NCBI RefSeq assembly: GCF_000787395.1
Contig: NZ_JRAA01000003.1
Span: 1-64,000, forward strand
Direction: 5' to 3'
Origin: Solemya velum gill symbiont
GTDB taxonomy: Bacteria; Pseudomonadota; Gammaproteobacteria; Chromatiales; Chromatiaceae
DNA: 64,000 nucleotides
Part shown: piece by piece, positions 1 through 8,442 of the stretch
How positions within the stretch are numbered: the stretch's first letter is position 1
Layout of the letters: each line of letters opens with the position of its first letter
Program-made: the position numbers and the translations under genes
The notes under the pieces: model-generated
Database searches by the model: none
Told to the model about the DNA's origin: nothing
Seen by the model: only the letters and a program-made list of their open reading frames with translations

Positions 1-228
1 AGCTGGTTAGCTGGTTAGCTGGTTAGCTGGTTAGCTGGTTAGCTGGTTAGCTGGTTAGCTGGTTAGCTGGTTAGCTGGTTAGCTGGTTAGCTGGTTAGCT
101 GGTTAGCTGGTTAGCTGGTTAGCTGGTTAGCTGGTTAGCTGGTTAGCTGGTTAGCTGGTTAGCTGGTTAGCTGGTTAGCTGGTTAGCTGGTTAGCTGGTT
201 AGCTGGTTAGCTGGTTAGCTGGTTAGCT
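1..228. repeat. 8-bp tandem repeat, unit AGCTGGTT, about 28.5 copies
   Basis: The first 228 bases are an uninterrupted, apparently error-free array of the octamer AGCTGGTT. It begins at base 1, so its true length is unknown. Because 8 is not a multiple of 3, every reading frame meets a stop every 24 bases (TAG forward, TAA reverse), so it cannot code. A perfect short array at the edge of a window may be a contig end or an assembly artefact; it could also be a real slippage-prone minisatellite. Confidence 0.97.
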
Positions 229-289
229 ATTCAGTATGTAAGAATTATCTAATATAGAATCGGGTTTGTCAAGACTGATTATGAAATAA

Positions 290-313
290 ATCAATTATAT
301 TGATATATATCAA
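290..313. promoter_or_regulatory. Overlapping palindromes including an exact FNR-box match
   Basis: Bases 300-313 read TTGAT-ATAT-ATCAA, an exact match to the FNR/ANR consensus TTGAT-N4-ATCAA. It overlaps a second palindrome, ATCAAT-TAT-ATTGAT, at 290-304. The site lies in AT-rich DNA just outside the left end of the IS30 element. A target gene would lie to the left, outside the window, or was separated from the site by the insertion. Chance occurrence in AT-rich sequence is possible. Confidence 0.4.
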
Positions 314-322
314 TTAACGCGG

Positions 323-1382
323 ATTCAACTCACTAGTGCAACGGATGGGTTAATCCCGAAAAATACTTGATTGGGCGTTTTAATGCCAAGACATTTTCGG
401 GGACGATTGTTCAGTTTATTCATCACCTGGTTGATTTCCGCCTGAGTGATGGTTGTAAAGTCCCGATGCTTTGGGAAGTATTGGCGAATGAGTCCATTGG
501 TGTTCTCATTCAAGCCACGTTCCCAGGAGGCATAGGGATGGGCAAAGAAGAACCTGGCACTGAGGCCTTTAGCGATGGTCTCGTGACCGGCGAATTCCTT
601 ACCATTATCTGAGGTCAGCGTGTGAACGCGGCCGGCGATGGGTTTGAGCAGTTTGAGGATAGCGCTGGTGACGTTGCTGGCGGTTTTTCTCTCCACCTTA
701 TGGATGAGCGTCAATCGGGATTTACGCTCGGTGATTGAAACGATGGCCTGTTTGTGGCCTTTTCCGATAATGGTATCAAGTTCCCAATCACCGAAGCGTG
801 AACGCTCATCAACCACGGCAGGACGTTCATCGATGCTGACTCGGTTAATCAGTTGCCCTCGGCGGCTATAGCTGCCATAGCGCTTTCGACGCTGCTTCTG
901 GCAACGCAGGTGGCGGTATAGGTTACCGCCCATGGATTTGTTCTGGAGAACGTACTGGTAAATCCACTCATGAGAGATTTGAATGTCAGCCTCATTGCAC
1001 AGCCACAGGCTGATTTGTTCCGGACTCCAGTCCTCGCGCAACAGATGCTCGACTCGCTCCCAGTGGGTAGTGGCAATACGGGGCTGGCTCTTGCTCTGAC
1101 GGCGCTCTACAGACAGCCGATGGGCCTGTTTGGGGCGATAGCCGCGCAAGCCACGGTTACGCCTCAGTTCGCGGCTGACAGTGGATTTGTGGCGCCCAAG
1201 TATCTTGGCTATCTCTGTTTGATTGTGACCTGCTTTCATCAGTGCCTGAATCTGGTATCGTTCTTCCTGGGTAAGCTGCGTGTACATGGTGCTCCTCTAA
1301 CTTTGGTCGGTGAGAGAAGCTACCTATGCTACCGCAGCTTGCCCTCTAACCAACTCTGTTGAGTTGCACTTGGAAATTGAAT
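323..1382 (-). mobile_element. Complete IS30-family insertion sequence
   Basis: A single transposase gene is bounded by imperfect inverted repeats. The left end (323-342, ATTCAACTCACTAGTGCAAC) and the complement of the right end (1363-1382) match at about 16 of 20 positions. This gives an element of about 1.06 kb, the usual IS30 size. The transposase stop codon (325-327) lies inside the left repeat. I see no clear target duplication; IS30 duplications are only 2-3 bp, so the outer boundaries may be off by a base or two. The reading frame is intact, so the copy may be active. Confidence 0.85.
325..1287 (-). CDS. IS30-family transposase
   Basis: A DDE transposase of 320 residues, the normal family length. 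An N-terminal helix-turn-helix (about residues 17-44, with the IAKILGRHKSTVSREL core) recognises the ends. The catalytic triad is visible as D171 (in WELDTIIG), D227 (in TSDNGKEF) and E261 (in GLNENTNGLIRQYFPK), which is the IS30 signature. The gene is undamaged. Its last six codons overlap the terminal inverted repeat, so end sequence and protein C terminus constrain each other. Confidence 0.96.
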   Translation of the reverse strand: MYTQLTQEERYQIQALMKAGHNQTEIAKILGRHKSTVSRELRRNRGLRGYRPKQAHRLSVERRQSKSQPRIATTHWERVEHLLREDWSPEQISLWLCNEADIQISHEWIYQYVLQNKSMGGNLYRHLRCQKQRRKRYGSYSRRGQLINRVSIDERPAVVDERSRFGDWELDTIIGKGHKQAIVSITERKSRLTLIHKVERKTASNVTSAILKLLKPIAGRVHTLTSDNGKEFAGHETIAKGLSARFFFAHPYASWERGLNENTNGLIRQYFPKHRDFTTITQAEINQVMNKLNNRPRKCLGIKTPNQVFFGINPSVALVS

Positions 1383-1400
1383 TCACGTAACTAGAAAGAT

Positions 1401-1748
1401 TCAGTTTTTGTCTTTATCGAAGGTGTCGGTATCCGGAATACGCAGACGTTCAACGATTTCGCCCTTTAGCAGGTGCTTATCGATGATTTCATCCAGGTCG
1501 CTCGTGTCAACCCATGTGTACCAGACCGCTTCGGGGTAAATCACCATGACGGGACCCTGCTTGCAGCGATTCAGGCAGCCGGCATTATTGATACGACACT
1601 GACCCGGGCCATAGCCGTGAATGTCGAGTTGTTTTGCACGCTGCTTCATGTACTTGCGTGCAGACTCGCTGTCAAAATCCTGGCAGCAACCCTTGCCGTC
1701 ATCACGCTGATTGGTGCAAATGAAAAGATGGTGTTTGTAATAGGACAT
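1401..1748 (-). CDS. Thioredoxin-like [2Fe-2S] ferredoxin domain protein
   Basis: A protein of 115 residues if started at MSYYKHHLF; an upstream in-frame Met would add five residues. It belongs to the thioredoxin-like [2Fe-2S] ferredoxin family: C11, a CC pair at 21-22, and C58 and C62 in the NNAGCLNRCKQGP stretch are the likely cluster ligands. Such proteins carry single electrons in the cytosol; the partner is unknown. It is divergent from the iron-sulfur protein at 1817, with only about 70 bases between, so the two may share a control region. The IS30 copy sits just downstream of it. Confidence 0.85.
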   Translation of the reverse strand: MSYYKHHLFICTNQRDDGKGCCQDFDSESARKYMKQRAKQLDIHGYGPGQCRINNAGCLNRCKQGPVMVIYPEAVWYTWVDTSDLDEIIDKHLLKGEIVERLRIPDTDTFDKDKN

Positions 1749-1816
1749 GGATTCGATCATCAAACTTGTTTGCCAGATAGTATACTGTCCTTTTCCTGAA
1801 ATACCTGAATTCTTGA

Positions 1817-2998
1817 ATGAGCCTGTCCCCCGATCAACTCCTCGCCGAGGCTGACCGCTGTGTCAAATGCGGCCTCTGTCTTCCGCTGTGTCCGACATAC
1901 CGGGTACACCGGGATGAGTCGGAATCACCCCGCGGCCGGATTGCATTAATCCAGGGGTTGCTTGGAGGTATGCTTAAATCAGATGACACCGGTGTTCGGG
2001 AAAGCCTCGATCATTGCCTGATGTGCCGGCAATGTGAAGGTGGCTGTCCATCCGGCGTGCGCTATGCAGAAATCCTGGATACGAGTCGGGTGTTATATGG
2101 TTCACCGGTACCGCGCGAACTCGCAGACCGGGTCGCGAAGCCGAGTAATGCGCTCTTGGGGGTTGGTCGTTTCTTACACAAAGCCGGTGCTGACAAACTG
2201 CTGCCGGACGGGGTCAACAAGCGCCTGTTGTCACTGGCCGGTCACAGCAGCGGTACGGAACAATTTGCGCCACTCTATCCGGCACAACGTGATCCCATTG
2301 GTTCGGTTGCACTTTTCACCGGATGCCAGGGGCCAACCTCGGAGCCCAAGGTACTGAAAGCCGCCATCGAGTGTCTGACAACATGCGGTTTTTCAGTTCA
2401 TATTCCTGAAAAACAGGGGTGTTGCGGCGCTGTTTACCAGCATGCCGGTTATGATGAGGCCACGGATGAATGTTGCGATCTGAATCAGATGGTTTTTGAT
2501 GATAAGCGCTTCTCTTCGGTTGTCACTGTCAGCAGTGGATGCAGTCTGCAGCTGCACGAGCATGGGGGTCTGGACACATCGGTACGTGAAGTAATTGATG
2601 TGATTTCATCCCATCTCACAATGGAGCATTTCAATCCGTTGCGGGGTGAGGCTGGTGACTTGAAACGGCGCGTGGGGGTAATGATTCCCTGTACACAAAA
2701 AAAACTCGGTGGAGAGAAGGCAGTCTATCAATTGCTGGGACTGCTGCCCGGTTGTGACATGATAGATCTGAATGGACTGGGCTGCTGCGGGGCAGGTGGT
2801 CTCAACATGGTGCTCTTGCCGCAAGAAGCTGAGCAGATTGCAGCCCCACTGCTGGAAGAGATCATGGCAGCACAACCAGAAGTGATTGTGACTTCAAATG
2901 TCGGTTGTGCAATGCAGTTGCGCGATCAGTTGCATCAACGGGGGTTGAGCATCCCGGTGCAACATCCGTTAGAATTGATTGCAGAAGCTATCAGGTAA
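1817..2998 (+). CDS. GlcF-like (Fe-S)-binding oxidoreductase subunit
   Basis: A 393-residue protein with two N-terminal [4Fe-4S] ferredoxin motifs (C15-C18-C21-C25 and C67-C70-C73-C77), followed by two cysteine-rich CCG domains (EKQGCCGAVYQ near 197 and LGCCGAGGLN near 325). This is the architecture of the glycolate oxidase iron-sulfur subunit GlcF and related electron-transfer subunits. No GlcD or GlcE flavoprotein lies nearby, so the substrate is open. The true coq7 start follows 16 bases downstream, so the two are probably cotranscribed. Confidence 0.8.
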   Translation: MSLSPDQLLAEADRCVKCGLCLPLCPTYRVHRDESESPRGRIALIQGLLGGMLKSDDTGVRESLDHCLMCRQCEGGCPSGVRYAEILDTSRVLYGSPVPRELADRVAKPSNALLGVGRFLHKAGADKLLPDGVNKRLLSLAGHSSGTEQFAPLYPAQRDPIGSVALFTGCQGPTSEPKVLKAAIECLTTCGFSVHIPEKQGCCGAVYQHAGYDEATDECCDLNQMVFDDKRFSSVVTVSSGCSLQLHEHGGLDTSVREVIDVISSHLTMEHFNPLRGEAGDLKRRVGVMIPCTQKKLGGEKAVYQLLGLLPGCDMIDLNGLGCCGAGGLNMVLLPQEAEQIAAPLLEEIMAAQPEVIVTSNVGCAMQLRDQLHQRGLSIPVQHPLELIAEAIR

Positions 2999-3014
2999 TC
3001 AGGGGCTCCTTAAG

Positions 3015-3659
3015 ATGAAAAGAGACTACACACCTATTGACCAGTTTGTAATGGGCCTTGATCAGGCTATCGAGACTGTTTTCGGGTCGCCGAAAGTGAC
3101 GGAAAGGAAAAATCCGGCCGTTGGCGTAGAAGAGACGCAGGATATGCCCGAGCCGACGCGTGATCACACAGCACGCCTGATGCGTATAAACCATACTGGC
3201 GAAGTCTGTGCGCAGGCGCTTTACCAGGGGCAGGCCGCAACTGCGCGGGATCCCTCGGTACGTGAAAGTATGGAACGCTCTGCACAGGAAGAGAACGATC
3301 ATCTCGTCTGGTGTGAAACCCGCATCAAGGAACTGGGTGGCCGCACCAGTCTGCTCAACCCCTTGTGGTATGCAGGATCATTTGCGATTGGTGCTGCTGC
3401 CGGTATTGCCGGTGATAAATGGAGCCTCGGATTTGTTGCAGAGACCGAGCACCAGGTTGAGTCGCACCTGGATTCCCACCTTGCAGAAGTACCTGATGAC
3501 GACAAAAAGACCCGCGTCATTCTTGAGCAGATGAAAGAGGATGAGATCAGCCACGCTGACAAGGCGCTAGCCAAGGGTGGGGTGGAATTGCCGTTGCCGA
3601 TTAAAAAGGCAATGAAGCTGATGTCAAAAGTGATGACGACTTCAGTCTATCGGCTCTAA
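3015..3659 (+). CDS. coq7: 3-demethoxyubiquinol 3-hydroxylase (Coq7/UbiF-type)
   Basis: Carries out the C6 hydroxylation late in ubiquinone synthesis with a non-haem diiron site. The start MKRDYTPIDQFVMGLDQ is preferred over an upstream in-frame Met inside the previous gene; it gives 214 residues, the usual length. Diiron-ligand motifs are visible: an E in RINHTGEVCAQAL, E-x-x-H in EENDHLVW, E-x-x-H in ETEHQVESH, and E-x-x-H near the C terminus in EDEISHADKA. Many Gammaproteobacteria use this oxygen-dependent enzyme in place of the flavoprotein UbiF. It supplies the quinone pool for the bc1 and oxidase complexes further along. It is convergent with mgtE, with four bases between. Confidence 0.93.
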   Translation: MKRDYTPIDQFVMGLDQAIETVFGSPKVTERKNPAVGVEETQDMPEPTRDHTARLMRINHTGEVCAQALYQGQAATARDPSVRESMERSAQEENDHLVWCETRIKELGGRTSLLNPLWYAGSFAIGAAAGIAGDKWSLGFVAETEHQVESHLDSHLAEVPDDDKKTRVILEQMKEDEISHADKALAKGGVELPLPIKKAMKLMSKVMTTSVYRL

Positions 3660-3663
3660 TAGC

Positions 3664-5016
3664 TCAGATCAGAAAAACCGTCGCCAGGCCGAGGAAGGCG
3701 AGAAAGCCGACGATGTCGGTGACGGTTGTCAGAAACACGCCCCCGGCCAGTGCCGGATCAATATTGAACTTATCAAGTATCATCGGAATCAGCGCGCCGC
3801 TGACAGCTGCAAACAGCAGGTTGATGGTCATCGCCGCTGCAATCAACCAGCCAATCGAAGTGTCGTTGAACCAGATAGTTGCAATGATACCGACCATTGC
3901 CGCCCATAGCAGGCTGTTGAGAAATCCGACCGCAAACTCCTTGCGCAATAGCCATCGCAGGTTTTTCAGAGAGAGCTGTTTCAGTGCAATACCCCGGATA
4001 GCCAGGGTCATGGTCTGGGTGCCGGCAATGCCGCCCATGTTGGCGACAATCGGCATCAATACCGCAAGTGCGACCAGTTTTTCAATTGTCGCCTGGAATT
4101 GACCGATTACCCACGAGGCGAGAATGGCCGTGACAAGATTGACTCCAAGCCAGATTGCGCGGCGCCTTGCACTTGTGAAGACGGGTGCAAACATATCTTC
4201 ATCTTCTGAGAGGCCTGCTTGTCCCATGAACTGGTGCTCGCCTTCTTCACGGATAACGTCGACGACGTCGTCGATGGTGATACGCCCCAGCAGGCGTCCA
4301 TCATCATCAATAACCGGTGCTGAAACCAGGTCATGACGCTCGAATCGTGCGGCGACCTCGGTGTCGGGTTTTGAAACAGGGATTGGCACGAAATCGACAC
4401 TCATTACCTCGGCGACCGTGTCACTCCTCTCTCCCGTGACGAGGCGTGCGAGGGGGAGCATGCCAAGGTAGCTGTCATCACGGTTGACGACGATCAGGGC
4501 ATCTGTACTGGCAGGAACCCGGTCGCCGAGCTGTCGCATATAGCGAAGTACGGTGTCGAGCGTTACCTCCGGCCTGATGGTAACGGTATCGACGTTCATC
4601 AGGCCGCCGGCAGTATCTTCAGGGTAGGAGAGTACGGTTTCGAGACGATGGCGTGATTGCGCATCGAGTGAGGCAAGCACCTCGTTGGTGACAGTGGCCG
4701 GAAGCTCCTGGATCAGGTCAGCGAGGTCATCGGGGTCAAGGTTTTCGGCGGCCGCTGCAATGTCGGCTGCGTCCATCTTGCTGACCAGGTCATCAAGAAC
4801 GTCGTCTGCGAGGTGGACAAGGACTTCACCATCCTTCTCCTTAACGAGCCCCCACATGATCTCGCGTTCGGCAAGTGGCAGGCTTTCCAGCAGGTGTGCA
4901 ATTTCGCCGGGCTGAAGCGCGTTTAAGAGGCCGCTGACCTTGTGCATAGTCCCGCTGTCCAGCATCTCCTGGACACGATGCAGGCGTGAATTGTCTTCCT
5001 GGTTCGCGGCGTTCAT
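3664..5016 (-). CDS. mgtE: MgtE-type magnesium transporter
   Basis: A 450-residue inner-membrane Mg2+ channel. The cytosolic N domain (residues 1-130, with the acidic helical repeats seen in MgtE) is followed by a CBS pair (about 130-255, ending near DDDGRLLGRITIDDVVDVI). The five-helix membrane domain runs from about 285 to the end. MgtE closes when its CBS and N domains bind Mg2+. It is the last gene of the minus-strand rpoN/PTS block, 87 bases downstream of HPr. In many proteobacteria mgtE sits beside PTS genes, usually after ptsI, which is missing here. Confidence 0.95.
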   Translation of the reverse strand: MNAANQEDNSRLHRVQEMLDSGTMHKVSGLLNALQPGEIAHLLESLPLAEREIMWGLVKEKDGEVLVHLADDVLDDLVSKMDAADIAAAAENLDPDDLADLIQELPATVTNEVLASLDAQSRHRLETVLSYPEDTAGGLMNVDTVTIRPEVTLDTVLRYMRQLGDRVPASTDALIVVNRDDSYLGMLPLARLVTGERSDTVAEVMSVDFVPIPVSKPDTEVAARFERHDLVSAPVIDDDGRLLGRITIDDVVDVIREEGEHQFMGQAGLSEDEDMFAPVFTSARRRAIWLGVNLVTAILASWVIGQFQATIEKLVALAVLMPIVANMGGIAGTQTMTLAIRGIALKQLSLKNLRWLLRKEFAVGFLNSLLWAAMVGIIATIWFNDTSIGWLIAAAMTINLLFAAVSGALIPMILDKFNIDPALAGGVFLTTVTDIVGFLAFLGLATVFLI

Positions 5017-5103
5017 GTGTCTACCAGTTATCCGATCGTGTAACGCTATCCTGCAAGTTTAACGCAAGCGCGACCATGTGTGTTCGTTGTTTGTCGGGAC
5101 AGG

Positions 5104-5373
5104 CTATTCCGACTCACCAAATTTGTCATTGATGAGAGCTTCGAGTGCATCAAGTGCATCTTCTGCATCATCACCATTTGCCTCGAGAGTAATCGTTGTG
5201 CCACGCGAGGCTGCCAGCATCATGACGCCCATAATGCTTTTGGCATTGACTTTCTGACCACTTTTCTCGACCTGTATGAGGGATGAAAAGCGACTTGCTG
5301 TAGCAACAAATTTTGCTGCAGCCCGCGCATGCAGCCCGAGCTTGTTGATTATGGTGAGTTCTCGCTGGGACAT
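5104..5373 (-). CDS. ptsH: Phosphocarrier protein HPr (regulatory PTS)
   Basis: An 89-residue HPr. The phosphorylatable H15 is in GLHARAAA, and the regulatory serine S46 is in NAKSIMGVMML, so it can be a substrate both of enzyme I and of the HPr kinase encoded upstream at 6709. It would pass phosphate to the two EIIA proteins of this block. No sugar permease (EIIB/C) or enzyme I gene is in the window, so a regulatory rather than a transport role is likely. It follows EIIA(Man) by 18 bases. Confidence 0.95.
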   Translation of the reverse strand: MSQRELTIINKLGLHARAAAKFVATASRFSSLIQVEKSGQKVNAKSIMGVMMLAASRGTTITLEANGDDAEDALDALEALINDKFGESE

Positions 5374-5391
5374 GGATTATTTTCCTGCTAT

Positions 5392-5787
5392 TCAGTTAGC
5401 CTGTGGTTCGATTATTGCGGTTTTCCCGCCTTCAACAGCGATACTGGCAAGGGCCTTTGCATTCTCTTGCTGGTAGTTGAGTACCCGGATCAACATCGGA
5501 AGGTTGATACCGGTTATAAGTCTGTTTTGAGTATTTGATTCGGCGATGCGCCCTGCGATGTTCGACGGGGTGGCGCCAAAGCAGTCGGTCAGCACCAGGG
5601 CGCCCTGTCCACCTGCGGTTGGTTGCAGCATCTCTATGCCAGCTGTAACCGCCTGTTCAACGTCGGCATCAGCTTCGATATCAAGGCAGAACAGTTGCTT
5701 GTGCTGTCCGCTAAGGACATGGCTTGCGACATCGCAATATGCAGATGCAAGAGGAGCATGTGCGATGATCAAAACTGTTGTATTCAT
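5392..5787 (-). CDS. PTS mannose-family EIIA component
   Basis: A 131-residue single-domain EIIA of the mannose family. The phospho-acceptor is H10 in LIIAHAPLASA, and the second conserved patch is VLTDCFGATPSNIAG. Stand-alone proteins of this kind are common in proteobacteria that have HPrK but no sugar PTS, where they act as phosphorylation-state regulators. The start codon overlaps the rapZ stop (ATGA-type coupling). It has no attached EIIB domain. Confidence 0.92.
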   Translation of the reverse strand: MNTTVLIIAHAPLASAYCDVASHVLSGQHKQLFCLDIEADADVEQAVTAGIEMLQPTAGGQGALVLTDCFGATPSNIAGRIAESNTQNRLITGINLPMLIRVLNYQQENAKALASIAVEGGKTAIIEPQAN

Positions 5788-6641
5788 GTGAGTTCTCGAT
5801 GGCGAATTGTGACCTGGTCATTTAGCTTGTCTGTCAGCTGCTGATAGAGCTGTTCGGCGATAAATACCGATCGGTGCTGCCCGTCGGTGCAACCGATGGC
5901 GATTGTCAGGTAAGCACGTCCCTCGCGCTTGTAGAAAGGCACCCAGTCACCGATCAAGTTGGTTAGCTGTGTCATTATTTTTTCTGTCTGCGGTTCTTGG
6001 CGAAGAAACTCTTCAACCGCAAAATCCTTTCCGGTGAGTGGGCGCAGCTCACTCTGCCAGTGTGGATTGGGCAGGCAACGCATATCGAAAAGCATATCAG
6101 CATCTTCTGCTGTGCCATATTTGAATCCGAAGGACTTGATCTCTATCTGCAGGCTGTGGGCGAGTTCTGCAACCTCGGCAAGGATTTTGCGGCGCAGTTC
6201 ATGCAGGTTGAGGTTCGAAGTGTCGACAATGAAGTCCGCACTGCTGCAGACAGGTGCGAGGATCTCTCTCTCACTTTCAATCGCTGCGGGTAACGGTTTG
6301 TTTTCAGCTGCCAACGGGTGCCTGCGGCGGGTTTCGTTGTAGCGGCGCAGCAAGCTTCCATTATCCGCTTGCAGGAACAGGATGCGGCACGCAAGACGAT
6401 CGCTGTTAAGGGATGAACACACCTCTGGCAGTGTTGCCAGTTCGTTCTCTCCGGTCCTGATATCGATGCCGATCGCAATATCCTGGTGCAGACTGTTGTC
6501 ATGTTGCAGGAGTCTTTCAACAGTTGTCGACAGGAGTGCGACAGGGAGGTTGTCAATACAGTAGTAGCCGGCGTCCTCGAGGGTGCGTAGTGCAACTGTT
6601 TTGCCTGACCCGGAGAGGCCGCTGACGATGATCAGTTTCAT
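5784..6641 (-). CDS. rapZ: RNase adapter protein RapZ
   Basis: An RNA-binding P-loop protein. In E. coli it guides RNase E to the GlmZ sRNA and so controls glucosamine-6-phosphate synthase. The Walker A motif GLSGSGKT is at residues 8-15. The C-terminal domain carries the family features FKYGTAEDADMLFDMRCLPNP-like and IGCTDGQHRSVF. The ATG at 6641 is preferred over a TTG one codon earlier; it gives 285 residues, the usual length. It lies between hprK and EIIA(Man), the standard arrangement. Confidence 0.95.
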   Translation of the reverse strand: MKLIIVSGLSGSGKTVALRTLEDAGYYCIDNLPVALLSTTVERLLQHDNSLHQDIAIGIDIRTGENELATLPEVCSSLNSDRLACRILFLQADNGSLLRRYNETRRRHPLAAENKPLPAAIESEREILAPVCSSADFIVDTSNLNLHELRRKILAEVAELAHSLQIEIKSFGFKYGTAEDADMLFDMRCLPNPHWQSELRPLTGKDFAVEEFLRQEPQTEKIMTQLTNLIGDWVPFYKREGRAYLTIAIGCTDGQHRSVFIAEQLYQQLTDKLNDQVTIRHRELT

Positions 6642-6708
6642 CAATTTTTACGAGAGAGAATCCGGTGCGGCAAGTATAACGCCGTTATTGAAGGTGACTC
6701 AACGGGAA

Positions 6709-7668
6709 TCATTCATCCGTGGTTGTATCACTAATCGCCTTGCGTTGACGGTCAATAAAGTCTTCACTTGCCTCGTAGCCTTGCTGGCGCAGCATGTATT
6801 GGCGTACGGCGGTTTCGACGATGATTGCCATGTTGCGTCCCGGCGCCAGTGGTACGGTCACCTTGGGGATCTCGAGCCCAAGTACGTTGCGGGTCGAGTA
6901 GGTGCCGGTGAGGCGATCGAGGCGGGCGAGTGTGCTGTCGTCCATCTGCGCGATATGGATGATCAGTCGCAGGTACTTGCCCTTCTTGATTGATGTGTCA
7001 CCAAACATGCGGCGCACATTGAGAAGCCCAAGGCCGCGAACCTCGATGAAATCCTGTAGCAGCGAGGGGCAGACGCCGGTGACAATATCCGGCGCTATGC
7101 GGGAAAATTCGGGTGCATCATCAGCAATCAGGCGATGTCCACGCGTGATCAATTCGAGTGCCAGCTCACTTTTACCGACGGCAGCCATGCCTGTCAGGAG
7201 TACACCGGTTCCGAAGACTTCCATGAATACACCATGGATGGTATCGCGTTCGGCAAGCGCCTGTGAGAGGTAGTAATTGAGATGATTGGCGACGAGCCTG
7301 TCGCTCATGTCTGTTTGCAGCAGCGGTGTATCTGTGGTCTCTGCTGAATCGAGTAATTCTCCTGGAGGCTCGACGCCATCTGTACAGATTATTGCCGCTG
7401 GTTCTGCAAAAAAGAGTTGCCTGTAAGATTCGCGGCGTATCGAGTCCAGCAGTCCGTCGAGGTAGGCGATCTCCTCGGTGCCGATCAGTTGAATCTGGTT
7501 TGGGTGAATCAGGTTGAGAGAGCCTGCAAGTGGTTGGCCCTGGTAGTCATCGCGGTCGCTGATGACCATGTCGCGACGATTTTCGCCCTTGGTCCATTTG
7601 AGTTGCAGCCGACTTCCGATTGCATCGACAAGCTCACCTATGCTGGTATTACTTGTTGTATCAGGCAT
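6709..7668 (-). CDS. hprK: HPr kinase/phosphorylase
   Basis: A bifunctional enzyme that phosphorylates or dephosphorylates HPr on S46. At 319 residues it has the family length. H145 in RDTIHGVFMEVFGTG and the P-loop GMAAVGKSE (160-168) mark the catalytic core. The HPrK signature around ARGLGLLNVRRMFG follows (here EVRGLGLLNVRRMFGDTSIK). In Proteobacteria HPrK accompanies incomplete PTS pathways with regulatory functions. It is spaced 3 bases from ptsN and is clearly in the same operon. Confidence 0.95.
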   Translation of the reverse strand: MPDTTSNTSIGELVDAIGSRLQLKWTKGENRRDMVISDRDDYQGQPLAGSLNLIHPNQIQLIGTEEIAYLDGLLDSIRRESYRQLFFAEPAAIICTDGVEPPGELLDSAETTDTPLLQTDMSDRLVANHLNYYLSQALAERDTIHGVFMEVFGTGVLLTGMAAVGKSELALELITRGHRLIADDAPEFSRIAPDIVTGVCPSLLQDFIEVRGLGLLNVRRMFGDTSIKKGKYLRLIIHIAQMDDSTLARLDRLTGTYSTRNVLGLEIPKVTVPLAPGRNMAIIVETAVRQYMLRQQGYEASEDFIDRQRKAISDTTTDE

Positions 7669-7671
7669 TGA

Positions 7672-8118
7672 TCATTGACCGGTTAATAACTGCAGTATGG
7701 CTTCAGGTGTTTCTGCACTAGAGAGCTCCTGCCGCAGTGACTCCTGGTTAAATATAGTCGCGATGCCAGCAAGTAGTTGCAGGTGTTCATCGGTCGCTTC
7801 CTGTGGCACCAGCAGGGCCACGACCAGCTTCACTCGATCTCCTTCGGGACTGTCGAAGTCAACTGCCTCGGCAAGGCGAATGAATGCTGCACGGGGTTGT
7901 GCAAGGAATTCAATTCGCGCATGGGGCAGGGCAACAGAGTAGCCGAGCCCGGTGCTGCCAAGTCGTTCACGCTCAAGCAGTTTTTCGAAGATTTCATTTT
8001 GCTCGCTCTCATCATCAGAAAAGAGTTTGGCAAGAGCCTCGAGCAGGCGTTTTTTGCTGCTGACATCCGCATCAAGCAGTACACGATGCGGATGAAAAAG
8101 TGATGCTGGTAATGACAT
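7672..8118 (-). CDS. ptsN: Nitrogen-regulatory PTS EIIA(Ntr)
   Basis: A 148-residue fructose/mannitol-type EIIA. The phosphorylatable H66 is in GLGYSVALPHARIE. In other proteobacteria PtsN regulates potassium transport, sigma-54 functions and the stringent response according to its phosphorylation state. Its place between hpf and hprK, downstream of rpoN, is the classical one. Confidence 0.95.
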   Translation of the reverse strand: MSLPASLFHPHRVLLDADVSSKKRLLEALAKLFSDDESEQNEIFEKLLERERLGSTGLGYSVALPHARIEFLAQPRAAFIRLAEAVDFDSPEGDRVKLVVALLVPQEATDEHLQLLAGIATIFNQESLRQELSSAETPEAILQLLTGQ

Positions 8119-8135
8119 TGCTGGTTTATTTGCCG

Positions 8136-8429
8136 TTATGAACGATGGTTCTTCATTTTCTCTTTGTATTTCAACAGCTGTCGATCAAGCTTGTCGACAA
8201 GGCTGTCAATCGCAGCATACATATCTTGATTTTCAGCTTCAGCGAAGATATCGTGACCGCTGATGTGGAATGATGCTTCGGCCTTCTGGCGCAGTTTTTC
8301 GACATCGAGAACGACATGGATGTTGGTTACGTGGTCAAAGTGACGCTCAATCCTGTCCATTTTTGAAGTGACATAATCACGTAGTGAATCTGTGATGTCG
8401 ATGTGTCGGCCTGTCAGGTTGATTTGCAT
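8136..8429 (-). CDS. hpf: Short ribosome hibernation promoting factor
   Basis: A 97-residue short HPF. It binds the 30S decoding region in stationary phase and promotes 100S ribosome dimers. The fold is recognisable from MQINLTGRHIDITDSLRDYV at the start and from SFHISGHDIFAEAENQDMYAAID in the middle, and it ends with a basic tail. There is no long C-terminal dimerisation domain. It is 13 bases downstream of rpoN. Confidence 0.95.
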   Translation of the reverse strand: MQINLTGRHIDITDSLRDYVTSKMDRIERHFDHVTNIHVVLDVEKLRQKAEASFHISGHDIFAEAENQDMYAAIDSLVDKLDRQLLKYKEKMKNHRS

Positions 8430-8442
8430 TATTTTCTCCTTA

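Noticed and set aside
1-228. CRISPR array
   Set aside because: The units are 8 bp and contiguous, with no spacers between them.
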